17,712 bases of DNA, taken from positions 23,763-41,474 of the forward strand of contig NWUY0300008747.1 of assembly GCA_004151065.3 (NCBI GenBank), read 5' to 3'. This document shows, in pieces, positions 1-7,892 of the stretch; within the stretch, counting starts at the first letter, position 1; the number at the start of each line of letters is the position of its first letter. The notes beneath the pieces are model-generated. The model saw only the letters and a program-made list of their open reading frames with translations. It was not told the origin of the DNA and made no database searches. Both the position numbers and the translations under genes were made by a program. The DNA comes from Larix sibirica (Eukaryota > Streptophyta > Pinopsida > Pinales > Pinaceae).

Positions 1-507
1 AACCGACCAAATTATGACACCTGATGGTATTACAGCCTTCTGCTGCATACTAATCGCTTAAGGGAGGTTGTTGGATAAATTCTTAGTTGGATTTCTAGTC
101 GAATCCCCTTCTTACTACTTAATAGATGGAGTTGTTGTTGTTGATTTCTTCAGATGATACTCAAGGAGACCTACCCTCATCTCCAGGCTCAAGATTTCTC
201 AATATTGGGATGCTAAGTCGTTGGCCATGCCATGATCCCGAGCTTGTTTTTTCAAGTTCTATTGATCCACATCTCTTTCCATATACTTAAGTTGTTATTT
301 TGTTTCACTAAATAACATTCACATCCAATTTTTCATGGTGGAAATATTATGATGAACTACATGAATTTCCATGGACACCCTTTTCAACCCTTGGGTGGGA
401 AAATACTTTGTATTACTATCACTATCCCCCATGATATCCACAGTTCTATGCTTCTTTTTCCTTTTGCAACGACACTACAATCTCATATTATAAACTAAAG
501 ATGCATT
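1..507. other. No gene identified
   Basis: No open frame or motif was recognised on either strand. The stretch lies downstream of the dioxygenase-like exon on the - strand, so it would be intron if that gene is real. I looked for the oxygenase family's later conserved part (the His-His-Glu iron-binding segment) on the - strand and did not see it. A short (GTT)n microsatellite lies at about 131-143. Confidence 0.5.
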
Positions 508-561
508 TCACCGAGTCCAATCATGGGTAATAGTTCTCCAAATAAACATTCCCCTTCTCAC

Positions 562-822
562 TTGAAATCCTCTAAACAACAACGCCCCAACCCTTTTTAG
601 CTGACTGTCGATCCACTCTCTGTTTTGTTGGATGGCATTGAGAAAGGGCCCAATCGACGGATCTTGATGTTCTTGGCAGTCGGGAGATGGGGGCAGCAGA
701 AGCATGGGAAAGAGGCTGCCATCATCAAGAAGTTGTTGCTGGGCAATCTTCCCTTGCTGGAACATCAACGACAATTCCTCCATTATCTTACTGCTGTTAA
801 CAATGTTTGGTTCAGGCTTCAT
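562..822 (-). CDS. Probable first exon of a TauD/TfdA (clavaminate synthase-like) dioxygenase
   Basis: The - strand frame opens with ATG at 822 and gives about 87 residues before a good splice donor (CAA|GTGAGA, intron starting at 561). Near the middle it reads DDGSLFPMLLLPP and near the end WIDSQLKRVGALLFRGF. This pattern (start of the mature domain, then G-A-L-L-F-R-G-F) is what I know from the N-terminus of plant clavaminate synthase-like proteins of the Fe(II)/2-oxoglutarate TauD family. Their iron ligands lie further on, and none of that part is present here. The frame reads 17 codons past the donor (VRRGMFIWR...) before a stop; that tail does not look like the family and is probably intron. 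Plant introns can be long, so the remaining exons may lie beyond the window edge. It could equally be an orphan gene fragment. Identification is from memory of the family motif, without a search. Confidence 0.55.
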
Positions 823-836
823 CTATACACTATCAT
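819..836 (-). promoter_or_regulatory. Five-codon uORF overlapping the dioxygenase-like start
   Basis: An upstream ATG (836-834) opens a five-codon frame, M-I-V-Y-R. Its TGA stop shares two bases with the main ATG at 822-820 (ATGA overlap). If the exon is transcribed from further upstream, this uORF would be met first. Whether it is in a transcript cannot be told from sequence. Confidence 0.3.
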
Positions 837-912
837 TGTTAATTTGTTCTGCATTAACATGGTTGACCGTTTTTGTTGTCATTGTCACTGAAGTGGTCCA
901 CTCATGCGTTAT

Positions 913-979
913 ATTATTATTTGATATATTATAACATCTATAAATTATTATTTGATATTGATTATAAGTTATAACATCT
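913..979. repeat. Imperfect tandem duplication, AT-rich
   Basis: A segment beginning ATTATTATTTGATAT and ending ATAACATCT occurs at 913-939 and again at 944-979. The second copy carries about 9 extra bases in its middle. It lies just upstream of the dioxygenase-like exon. Confidence 0.7.
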
Positions 980-1030
980 CTGAAAAGAATGCACCAAATT
1001 TCCTTACCATCATTAGTTTTGCTGCGGCAA

Positions 1031-1051
1031 ACTTTTTTTTGGCTTTTTTAT
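1031..1051. repeat. T-rich tract, possible LINE poly(A) tail on the - strand
   Basis: An (T)8 run followed by GGC and (T)6 reads as A-rich on the - strand. It is the first A-rich stretch downstream of the LINE RNase H stop (1432) on that strand, so it may be the decayed poly(A) end after a roughly 400-base 3' UTR. No target-site duplication was found to confirm this. Confidence 0.25.
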
Positions 1052-1272
1052 TTACCTTGTATCAAAACATTTTAGATTTAAATTGAAATAAAAGTAATAT
1101 ATATATATCTTTCATAGGAAAAAAATCCTAATATTATTTATGCAAAATAAGTATTACATTCTTCAAAGTCTCACAATAGATCATAAGTATCTTATACAAT
1201 TTCAAAAAACTCTTTAGGCATCTCTGTAGTGTTCTAAAATGTCTCAAAATAGTTACTTATATCTTCAAATAT

Positions 1273-1320
1273 ACATAGATGTCTTGGACATAAGTTACAT
1301 AGATGTCTTGGACATAAGTC
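1273..1320. repeat. Perfect 24-bp x 2 tandem repeat
   Basis: The unit ACATAGATGTCTTGGACATA plus four bases occurs at 1273-1296 and 1297-1320, differing only at the final base (T or C). It lies in the probable 3' flank of the minus-strand LINE. Confidence 0.9.
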
Positions 1321-1377
1321 TGGAAGTATTGGGTACTTAATTGTAAATTGCACAGTTATGCAGAGCCTTCATGTTTC

Positions 1378-1411
1378 GAAAAGAGAAAAAAAGAGCAAAA
1401 AAAAGGGGAAC
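1378..1411. repeat. Purine-rich low-complexity tract
   Basis: A run of A and G (two A-runs of 7-8) reads as a pyrimidine tract on the - strand, just after the LINE RNase H stop. It is probably part of the LINE 3' UTR. Confidence 0.5.
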
Positions 1412-1431
1412 TAGATATGTCCCGAAGATTC

Positions 1432-2118
1432 TTACTGAGTGTCCCACAGGGAGGAGTGAATAAAATCTGTGTCTTCATCTTCCATTTCTTTTCTAACATG
1501 AATATCTCCATCTTTGAGTTCCAAACCTGCCTTGGACAACAAATTTGCTTTTGTATTTCTTTCTCTAAATATTTGAGCGAAAGAAGAAAATTCCATCAAG
1601 TTCTTTAATCTTCGGATCTCCTCAAGTATAGGGGATAGAAAGATGTCATCGCAGCTTAATTTGTCATTTACCCAGTCGATTACAATTTTGGCGTCCTCGA
1701 AAACTTGAAGATGGGTGATTCCAAGAAGTAAAGCCTGGCTTAGAAGGATTTTTAAGGCCCAAAGTTCTGCAAAATTGTTACTTCCTTTACCTATCCCTGC
1801 TTTGAAGCTCAGTTTAAGATTGTTTTGTAAAAGAATTACCCCTCCAGCTCCAGTTTGGAAAGATTGGGCTGCCCCGTCAAAATAGGCCCTTAGGTAGTCA
1901 AGATTGAACGCTTCGATCTCCACCATTATGCGTTTAAAAATTACTTCCTCTCGGGGATAGCAGTTTAGGAGTGCTATTGTGTTTTTGGCATAGAATAAGG
2001 GAATTTTAGCCTTTCCTTCGAAGATCGAGAGGTTTCTAGCCATCAATATCTGCCATGGGATTATTAGTGGAAGAATTTTGAATTCCTTGGAAGTTGGTTG
2101 GAGTAGCCAGTTCTTCAA
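1432..2118 (-). pseudogene. LINE RNase H domain, catalytic residue lost
   Basis: The open frame covers about 228 codons. RNase H motifs are in order: YFDGAAQ (Asp at about residue 81), GAGGVI, GSNNFAELWAL (Glu about 118), LQVFEDAKIVIDWV (Asp about 142, with Glu where Gly of the usual G-D-S is expected), and RERNTKANLLSKAGL. The last normally reads A-D-x-L-S; here Asp is replaced by Asn, a one-base G-to-A change, so the catalytic set is incomplete. The stop is TAA at 1432. RNase H would remove the RNA strand of the hybrid during retrotransposition. Confidence 0.9.
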
Positions 2119-2473
2119 ACATTCCTATACATAATAGCCATTCCAGCTGAAACTGGATTTCAGAAGTGCCTCTGGTCCTTGCCAGACTTGAATTGTGAAT
2201 TTATAATCCACTACCAGATGCCTATTCGTTTCTTCTACTTCTACGCAAAAAACTACATCTGCCCGGACCCTCCCAATTTCTTCTTTGTAGCTGATCCCAA
2301 GTCAGGGATTTTTCATTTAAGAAGAACCACATTAGTAATTTGGATTTCAGAGGGCATCTAAATTTCCAGTGTGTCTTCCTCCACCAGGGATGGTTGGTAT
2401 TTTCCACTCCCATTAACAATTCATATCCTTTCTTAGGGGAATATCTTCCATGTTCATTAAAATCCCAAACCAG
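2119..2473 (-). pseudogene. LINE zf-RVT (zinc-binding in RT) domain, frameshifted
   Basis: The frame contains HWKFRCPLKSKLLMWF and LTWDQLQRRNWEGPGRC, the conserved W-K...P-K-K...W...L-T-x-D-x-L-x-x-R start of the zf-RVT domain. A one-base change in the T6 run of the coding strand (about 2258) shifts the frame. In the next frame CVEVEETNRHL follows, which fits the C...E-E-T-x-x-H-L part. An in-frame TAG at 2125-2127 precedes ECLKNWLL. The domain bridges RT and RNase H in these elements. Confidence 0.85.
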
Positions 2474-3349
2474 CTAGTCCTCAGAAGAAGATAAGAAAAT
2501 GTGGTTAAAACCTAGTTGTTTAATAAAAATGTCCCAAATGACCTCCTTCGCATCTCTAAAACCCACCGTAACTTCATTTAACCACCTTTGAACTGTATTA
2601 GAAGAATTTATGGGGACAACGATCAAAGAGAGTGTGTGAATACCTTTGAATCTGATTTGAAATATCATGTGCTGAGGGAGAAGAAAAAGGTTCCCGCTAC
2701 TTATCCAGGCATCTTCCCCCACTTGCAGGTTGCGCCCATTCCCTACCTTCCATGACAAGTGTGCACCTATGGCATCGAAAGAATTTACTGCTTCTTTCCA
2801 AATAATGGAAGGATAGAGAACAATTTTAACTGGGTCTCGAATCCACTCCATAACATACTAGGGATTTATGTATTTGTGAATAATTATCTCTCTCCAGAGA
2901 CCAGAGCCTGCTATTAATATCCAAACATTTTTCGCTACGAGTGCTTTAGAAAACAAAATGAGACATTTTAGTCCCCATCCTCCTTGAGATTTTGAAATAG
3001 TGAGGGCCTGCCATTTGATCCAAACCATTTTCCCGTGCTCAAGAGAACCCGACCAGATGAAAATAAAGAGGAGTTTTCTTATAGATGTTAAAGTACCTCG
3101 AGGAATCCAAGCAAGGGAGCTCTAGAAAACTGGAGTGGCTTCTAATACAGATTTAGCTAGGACTAGATGACCAGCTTTAGAAATCCATCTATAGCTCCAA
3201 TTAGCTATTCTTTTATCGCATTTGGCAATCAGCCAATTCCAGTCGTTTTTCTCATAAGAATTAGGTTTTAACAGGAACCCAAGGTATTTAAAACCCCTAT
3301 CTAAGGGTTTTTCAATAAAAGGGAAGAGACTCCTCAAGTAAACCCTTTC
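2474..3349 (-). pseudogene. LINE ORF2: RT thumb/connection and GNG region (broken)
   Basis: The frame reads FKYLGFLLKP, then NWSYRWISKAGHLVLAKSVL and EATPVF, followed by a TAG at 3122 where relatives have Trp. It goes on with SSLAWIPRGTL, KWQALTISKSQGGWGLK and FSKALVAKNVW, then HKYINP, a TAG at 2858, and MEWIRDP. The later part has LSWKVGNGRNLQVGEDAW, the usual W-x-V-G-N-G plus G-x-D-x-W signature. A TAG at 2474 precedes LVWDFNEHGRYSPKKGYELL. These are conserved C-terminal blocks of plant L1 ORF2 proteins. Confidence 0.9.
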
Positions 3350-4190
3350 TTATTCTTTTAAGTATTCTATAATAAGAGAGGATTTGGAATGGTTAAATCT
3401 CATACCTATAGAAGTACATAATAGATCCAATATAGACATTGATTTCTTCAAATCTTTGCGTGAGCCATCAGTAGAAAGAAGCGTGTCATCCAAAAACAAG
3501 ATATGAGACACTCTGCAAGTTCCTCCCACTGATATGCCTTTGTATTCTCCATGATCAATAGAATAAGCTAGGGCTCTACTTAAGCCATCTGCCACCAACA
3601 GGAATAGGAGGGGATCTAGCAAACAATCCTATCTGATGCCTCTTCCAGGAGTGAAAAAGGGGGAGGCAACACTATTGATCAGCACCGCGAAAGACATCGA
3701 GGAGATAGTTTCCATTATCCATTTAGTAAAAGTGGGACCAAAACCCAAGTGAGAGAGAATCATTTTGATATAGGTCCAACGGACTCTATCGTATGCTTTT
3801 TTCAAGTCTATTTTCATAGTAATAGATTTGATAGAGTGTATACCTTCTTGAGCATCTCCCATTGCTTCATGTATCTATCTACGTGGTAAGAAACCAAATT
3901 GCTCATGCGATATGCCTTCAGAAAGGAAGGGTTTGATTCTTTGACTGATAATCATCGCTATGATTTTGTAGATAGAGTTACAAAGTGAGATCGGCCTGAA
4001 CTTATCAAAGCTTTTAGGCTTGTCTGTCTTAGGAATCAAAGCGAGAAAGGTAGAATTAAAAGATGTCAATACTTTCCCATTTATTCTAGAGTCTTCAATG
4101 AACCTAAGTAGATCACGCCAAGAACATAAAAAATGATGATATAAAATTCCATAGGGATATAGTCCGATTCGAGACTCTTTTATTTTTTTA
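3350..4190 (-). pseudogene. LINE reverse transcriptase catalytic domain (broken)
   Basis: After the frameshift the frame reads LLRFIEDSRINGKVLTSFNS, then TFLALIPK and FRPISLCNSIYKIIA (fingers), then EQFGFLPRR and an in-frame TAG at 3875. It continues with QEGIHSIK and the motif A region KIDLKKAYDRVRW. A second TAG at 3629 falls where this family has Gln in its conserved RGIRQG-type motif; the following DCLLDPLLFLLVADGL is recognisably the B motif with extra substitutions. The active-site loop is LFLDD at about 3499-3485, so both Asp are kept. The domain ends near a TAA at 3350. It copied element RNA at the insertion site when active; this copy is dead. Confidence 0.92.
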
Positions 4191-4760
4191 ATAGTTTCAA
4201 AATATCCTCAAGTTCTTCTCTAGATACTTCCTGAATCAAAAATTCATTGTCCTCCTTGCTAATGATAGTGGGAAAGTAATGGGTGATCTTTAGAATATCT
4301 AAAACGTTGGCATCTTCCTCTTGTTTGGAAAGTTGGTCGAAAAAATTGACTCCCTCCTCTGCTATACCTTCGAAAGTATCGACCTAGATACCTTCGTCCA
4401 TGTTTAATTTCCAAATTGAGTTAGTTCCTTTCATGTGATTAGCAAAATGGTGAAAAAATCTAGTATTCTCATCTCCTTTGGCCATCCACAAAGCCCTACT
4501 TTTTAATCTCCAATCTGCTTCTTGAGAGAGAAGAAGCTCCCTTCTTCTTCTTTCACATTCTAGGACTTCCTCCTTTGCGGCTGTGGAAATGAACCCCATA
4601 TAATCTTCCTCATTCCATTTCTTTAGATTTGAACCTAAATCCTGAAGTTCTTTCTCACTTAGCTCTTTCCTCTTGGAAGACCAATCCAGCGCTAAAGCTT
4701 TGAGTGATTTCATTTTTTTTAAGAACTGAATAGGCGGAGTCTCTCTACTAGAGACCTAGA
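4190..4760 (-). pseudogene. LINE ORF2: linker between endonuclease and RT (broken)
   Basis: The frame contains KSLKALALDWSSKRKELS, a charged helical stretch with KKWNEEDYMGF, then RALWMAKGDENTRFF and HHFANH. This is the typical segment that precedes the RT domain in plant L1 elements. An in-frame TAG at 4384-4386 follows DEGI; the frame then continues with EGVNFFDQLSKQEEDA and an acidic stretch ending in ILKLLKK. A run of A on the coding strand at about 4181-4195 marks a one-base shift into the RT frame. A possible earlier TAG at 4756-4758 follows SSWTPF. Confidence 0.85.
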
Positions 4761-4790
4761 AGGGAGTCCAAGAGGATTTAAGAAGGAGAA

Positions 4791-5303
4791 GAAATAGAAG
4801 AAATTTAACATTATTTATTAAATACATGTATTTATTAATTTAATATGGTATCATATGATATGTTTTGGTTAGTAAATATGGGTGTCTATTTTGGGGCGTC
4901 CCGTGAGAAAATAAATCTGAATTTTTCATGTTTTCCAACTTTGGGCGAATAAAANGGGTTCAGTCCTCAGTGGCTCGATCGTGAAAGTTTCTGGCCCATC
5001 CTGGAAAAGGCGTGGAGATTTAAAATAAGTTTAAATCTCCCATGCTAGAATTGAGTTCAATACACATGTCGTGTTTCGAATTTATTTGTAATGTGACGGT
5101 TCTACTTTGTCGTATTTCGAATTTATTTAGTGCGAACTGTGCGATTCATGTGCTTTTTTAAGTCCAATTCTTACTTTCTATGCTTTTTATTATTATTATA
5201 TGTAATTTTTTAGTTCAAATTTTAAAAAATAATAAAATGTTTTTTTTTAATTTATATTTAAAAAAAAGTTGTAAGGCAATTATAAGATAATTATCACAAC
5301 CTN
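4791..5303. other. Unassigned spacer between two head-to-head LINE relics
   Basis: The first part (to about 4865) is AT-rich and holds two perfect palindromes, AAATACATGTATTT at 4820-4833 and TATCATATGATA at 4849-4860. The middle (about 4890-5060) has a more mixed composition and resembles no family I can name. The last 100 bases are very AT-rich. Single N bases are at 4955 and 5303. No supported coding frame is present. Confidence 0.5.
5067..5128. repeat. 21-bp direct repeat, 41-bp period
   Basis: TGTCGTGTTTCGAATTTATT(T) at 5067-5087 recurs at 5108-5128 with a single G-to-A difference. The 20-bp spacer is unrelated. It may be a remnant of a longer tandem array or of LTR subrepeats. Confidence 0.8.
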
Positions 5304-5541
5304 TGGATCTCCATCCCAAAATATGCATGCTGGAAAATCTGGATCGCAAGAAACCAGGCAATCTTCCAAGAAAAGCTTTGTAATCCCCTACAAACTGCAA
5401 GCCAAGCCAAAGGTTTACTGATTGAATGCCTCAATAACTCCAAGTATAGGTCTGATGCAACCCTTAGCAAGATTGAATTGAGCTGGATAGGGAAGCCGCC
5501 TCACCTAGTAAAGACCCCAACCGAGACACACTCCAGCCTGG

Positions 5542-6040
5542 CAAATCAGACTAACTAACACCGAATTCCAAGAGTGGAGAACAAATCAGGCTAAGGACAG
5601 CCTACATTTCGACGGTGCCTCCAAGAATAATCCCTGGCTTAGCAGGAGCTGGGGGAGTCCCGTGGAATAGAGAAGGAAATATAAGACTGAAGTATAGATG
5701 GGGCCTGGGCATCTGCACAAATAATATTGCAGAAGCATTAGCCTTGATGAAAGGATGCCAGATAGCTAGAGAACATAAAATCGAAAAGATTCAAGTGTTC
5801 GGTGATTCAATGATCATTATCAGAGCTCTCAATACCAACACCAATAGCAATAATCTTCCACTCAGACCCATCATTCAGAGAATTCGGCAGATCTCGAGTA
5901 CCTTCACTCAGTTCAAAGCTTACAATATCTTAAGAACCTTAAACAATGAGGCAGATACAGAAGCGAACGCTGCTACTAGTCAAAAGCAAGGTATTCTCAA
6001 TCTCTCCAATGTGGAAATCGAAGATCAACATATTCCATGA
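5542..6040 (+). pseudogene. LINE RNase H domain, one frameshift, catalytic acids kept
   Basis: The frame from 5542 reads QIRLTNTEFQEW, then SLHFDGASKNNP with the first catalytic Asp at 5611-5613. One extra base at about 5632-5635 shifts to the frame GLAGAGGVPWNREG, which continues to TNNIAEALALMKG (Glu), VFGDSMIIIRAL (Asp), LRTLNNEADTEANAA (Asp) and a TGA-terminated tail NVEIEDQHIP. All four acidic positions are present, which contrasts with the minus-strand LINE. The end pattern N-x-x-A-D-x-x-A-N-x-A is typical of the RNase H carried by plant L1 elements. Another frameshift lies somewhere between 5331 and 5540. Confidence 0.88.
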
Positions 6041-6123
6041 CATATGCTCTTAATTCACAGGGAATCTATCAGTCATTGACTCGAATCGATTGAATAAATA
6101 GAACCAGCAAGTCATTTGGGCAA

Positions 6124-6185
6124 TAATTAAGGAAATTATCAAATTATCAAAACTTCAGAGTGGTGTAATTAAGGAAATTATCAAA
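6124..6185. repeat. 20-bp direct repeat, 42-bp period
   Basis: TAATTAAGGAAATTATCAAA occurs at 6124-6143 and exactly again at 6166-6185, just after the + strand LINE RNase H. It is probably within the element's 3' UTR or its flank. Confidence 0.85.
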
Positions 6186-6930
6186 ATTCAGTGTTACGGT
6201 TGACCACTGAAAGGCTTATCTAAGATTCTTTATGGAAATGAAAGCTATCTCGGATTCAACTTTTTTTCTTTTTTATCAGAATCAGAGGTTTCACAAGTTC
6301 ATTTGTGACAGAGAATACTAATAGAATGTGCAATTCCGATTCCAATTCCCTCCTGACAATTTTAGCATTGAAGACAGATAAGATGGTGCAAAACCATCTT
6401 CCTCCTGGCAAACGTAGTAGTGATTCAATGTGTGTACAGAGCATTCTGAGCTCCACGAAAAATGAGGCTTCGAATCCGATACACCTGTTTGAGATAGAGC
6501 AACCGGAACACTATCTCCCAATGCAGTGTTACAAATGCATCTTTCTAAACTTCTAACTTAGAAATCATTCAAGCACATTTTACAGCAAACATTCAATCTC
6601 GTTATCCAGTTTTAATAGGTCAAAATGAAGCAAAACGCTGTCTACAGAATGTTTTATGGTCGACTATGGAATATTCAGCTCAGGTTTCATAATTATGGTG
6701 GAAGTCTGGCTCAGTCACTCGTCAGGCATAGAATTATCAATTTTTCATTAGTTTCTTCTACAAAATTTCAATATTTTTTGGTAGACTTGTTCTTTTCAGT
6801 AAGCATCAGCTCATATAGCATTCTTTCTTCATCTCGGCCCAGAGCAATAAGCTTACTAAGTAAGCATTCCTTTAGCTGAAGATAAGCATTCATTCTCTCT
6901 ATTGAATCCTCATACAACAATGGATCCCTC
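6186..6930. other. No gene identified (probable LINE 3' UTR or flank)
   Basis: Short frames on both strands at 6256-6556 overlap each other and match nothing I know; none has a supporting motif. The stretch lies between the RNase H stop and a LINE-like 3' tail, so 3' UTR is the simplest reading. Confidence 0.4.
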
Positions 6931-6949
6931 AGGCCAATTTGGCTTCAAT

Positions 6950-7027
6950 TGTAACCTGCCGATTTGGTGCTTTACCACGGCTTTTTTTTATATACAATAC
7001 TCATTTATGCTTAAAAAAAAGAAAAGA
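6950..7027 (+). other. LINE-like 3' terminus with A-rich tail
   Basis: The segment CCGATTTGGTGCTTTACCAC, then a T-run, TATATACAATACTCATTTATG and CTT followed by (A)8 and AAAAG resembles the 3' end of plant LINEs. The judgement rests on pattern memory. No flanking target-site duplication was found. Confidence 0.4.
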
Positions 7028-7152
7028 TTAATATAATTTTTTACCTAGGATGGCGTGACACCTAGATGATCGTAGAGGATAAATGGTGATGTGATGGGCA
7101 ACAGGCATTGAGGAGGGAAATGTTGCATTGGGGCTTTTAATACCCTTCACTT

Positions 7153-7892
7153 ATGTGTATTCAACGGTGCTGGGCATTGAAGATACCATCTCTCAAGCAT
7201 AATTGTAGTGTAATGATATCCAAGGTGGTCGCCTTTAGATTGTTCCGGTTCTTTATGGCTCCCAAGTATAAACGCAAGCGATGTCTAGAACTCCATTTTC
7301 CTACTCGCGACGACACATCTGGTGTGGCAAGGGATTATCATCAGGAGAATTATCAGTGGCTTCTCTTTGCAGTGATTTCAGTCATGGTTCGAGAGAGAAT
7401 GCATGCCTTTGGTCACAAGGGTGGTCACCGTAGAGGGAAGCCTGTGGCGTCCGATGGCAATGTTGTTGCAAGACACCTGGTCCCTATGGCAGAGACCCTC
7501 CTTAAAATCAAAAAACGATATTCAACACCTGGGGGAGGATACGCAAGCCAGAGTTCAGGATATGGCTTATATGGTGTAAGTGGTTGTGGAGTAGTGTGCA
7601 GATGTTGTTGAAAATGTTCAGTCTCCCCTTGCCTCATTTTTTGATGGAGATGAAGATTGAACCAGACATCTTGGATCCTAATGCTCCTCTCCCCATTGTG
7701 ACGACTGTGATAGCAATTCGAGCTCCTGCAGACGGTGGTAATGACAAGCAGATTCAGACTTTGTTGGCTTCTGGCGTAGAGGTGGAGGATATAAAGCTGA
7801 TGAAAGTTCCAAAGGTTGACGGGGATGACATGCATAGCACTGTCCAAACCAGCGGTCGAGTCTATGACAATGAACTAGAACCTCCTCAGTAG
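7153..7892 (+). pseudogene. Unrecognised coding-like stretch, frame-broken
   Basis: Two overlapping + strand frames, 7153-7611 (about 152 codons) and 7584-7892 (about 102 codons), have less AT-rich, coding-like composition. The first contains basic MAPKYKRKR, then ENYQWLLFAVISVMVRERM, HAFGHKGGHRRGKP and a Gly/Ser/Tyr-rich ASQSSGYGLYG. The third frame across the junction reads DVVENVQSPLASFFDGDED, which continues well into IEPDILDPNAPLP of the second frame. So one longer protein broken by frameshifts is plausible. I do not recognise the family. The sequence that follows (to about 8230) is T/G-rich and could be a 3' UTR. A retrogene copy or a lineage-specific gene fragment are both possible. 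Confidence 0.35.

Larger units (their letters stand above)
1432..4790 (-). mobile_element. Decayed L1-type LINE (ORF2 from EN-RT linker to RNase H)
   Basis: Reading the - strand from about 4790 down to 1432 gives one continuous plant LINE pol order: a linker with the ALWMAKGDENTRFFH motif, reverse transcriptase, thumb/connection, W-GNG region, zf-RVT and RNase H. The N-terminal endonuclease is missing: homology fades at about 4800 into AT-rich sequence, as expected for a 5'-truncated insertion. At least seven in-frame TAG and one TAA stop break the frame (stops at 4384, 3875, 3629, 3350, 3122, 2858, 2474 and 2125), plus a possible further TAG at 4756. One-base frameshifts lie near 4181-4195 and near 2258. 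It cannot code for an active element. The 3' end is not defined; the T-rich tract at 1031 is a candidate. Confidence 0.92.
5304..7027 (+). mobile_element. 5'-truncated LINE 3' end (connection and RNase H)
   Basis: Directly after the N at 5303 the + strand reads a LINE C-terminal region: CWKIWIARNQAIFQEK (5331 on), then QIRLTNTEFQEWRTNQAKD and the RNase H domain ending at 6040. The RT and upstream parts are absent. The 3' limit is uncertain. A tail at about 6957-7027 resembles LINE 3' termini and ends in an A-run (7011-7019), giving a long 3' UTR of about 970 bases; the tail could instead be a separate insertion. This copy is less decayed than the minus-strand LINE: two frameshifts, with no stop inside the RNase H part. 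Confidence 0.75.

Noticed and set aside
1273-1320. Short tandem repeats as a CRISPR array
   Set aside because: Only two units with no spacers, and the DNA is plant nuclear.
4846-4857. TGGTATCATATG as a retrotransposon primer binding site (TGGTATCAGAGC)
   Set aside because: Only the first eight bases match; it lies inside an AT-rich palindrome, with no LTR end before it.
1432-6040. The head-to-head LINEs as one insertion inverted by twin priming
   Set aside because: Both contain an RNase H domain and the two versions differ strongly, so they are separate elements and not two halves of one.
6256-6556. Overlapping + and - frames as a small gene
   Set aside because: No motif, no splice pattern, and the location fits a LINE 3' UTR.
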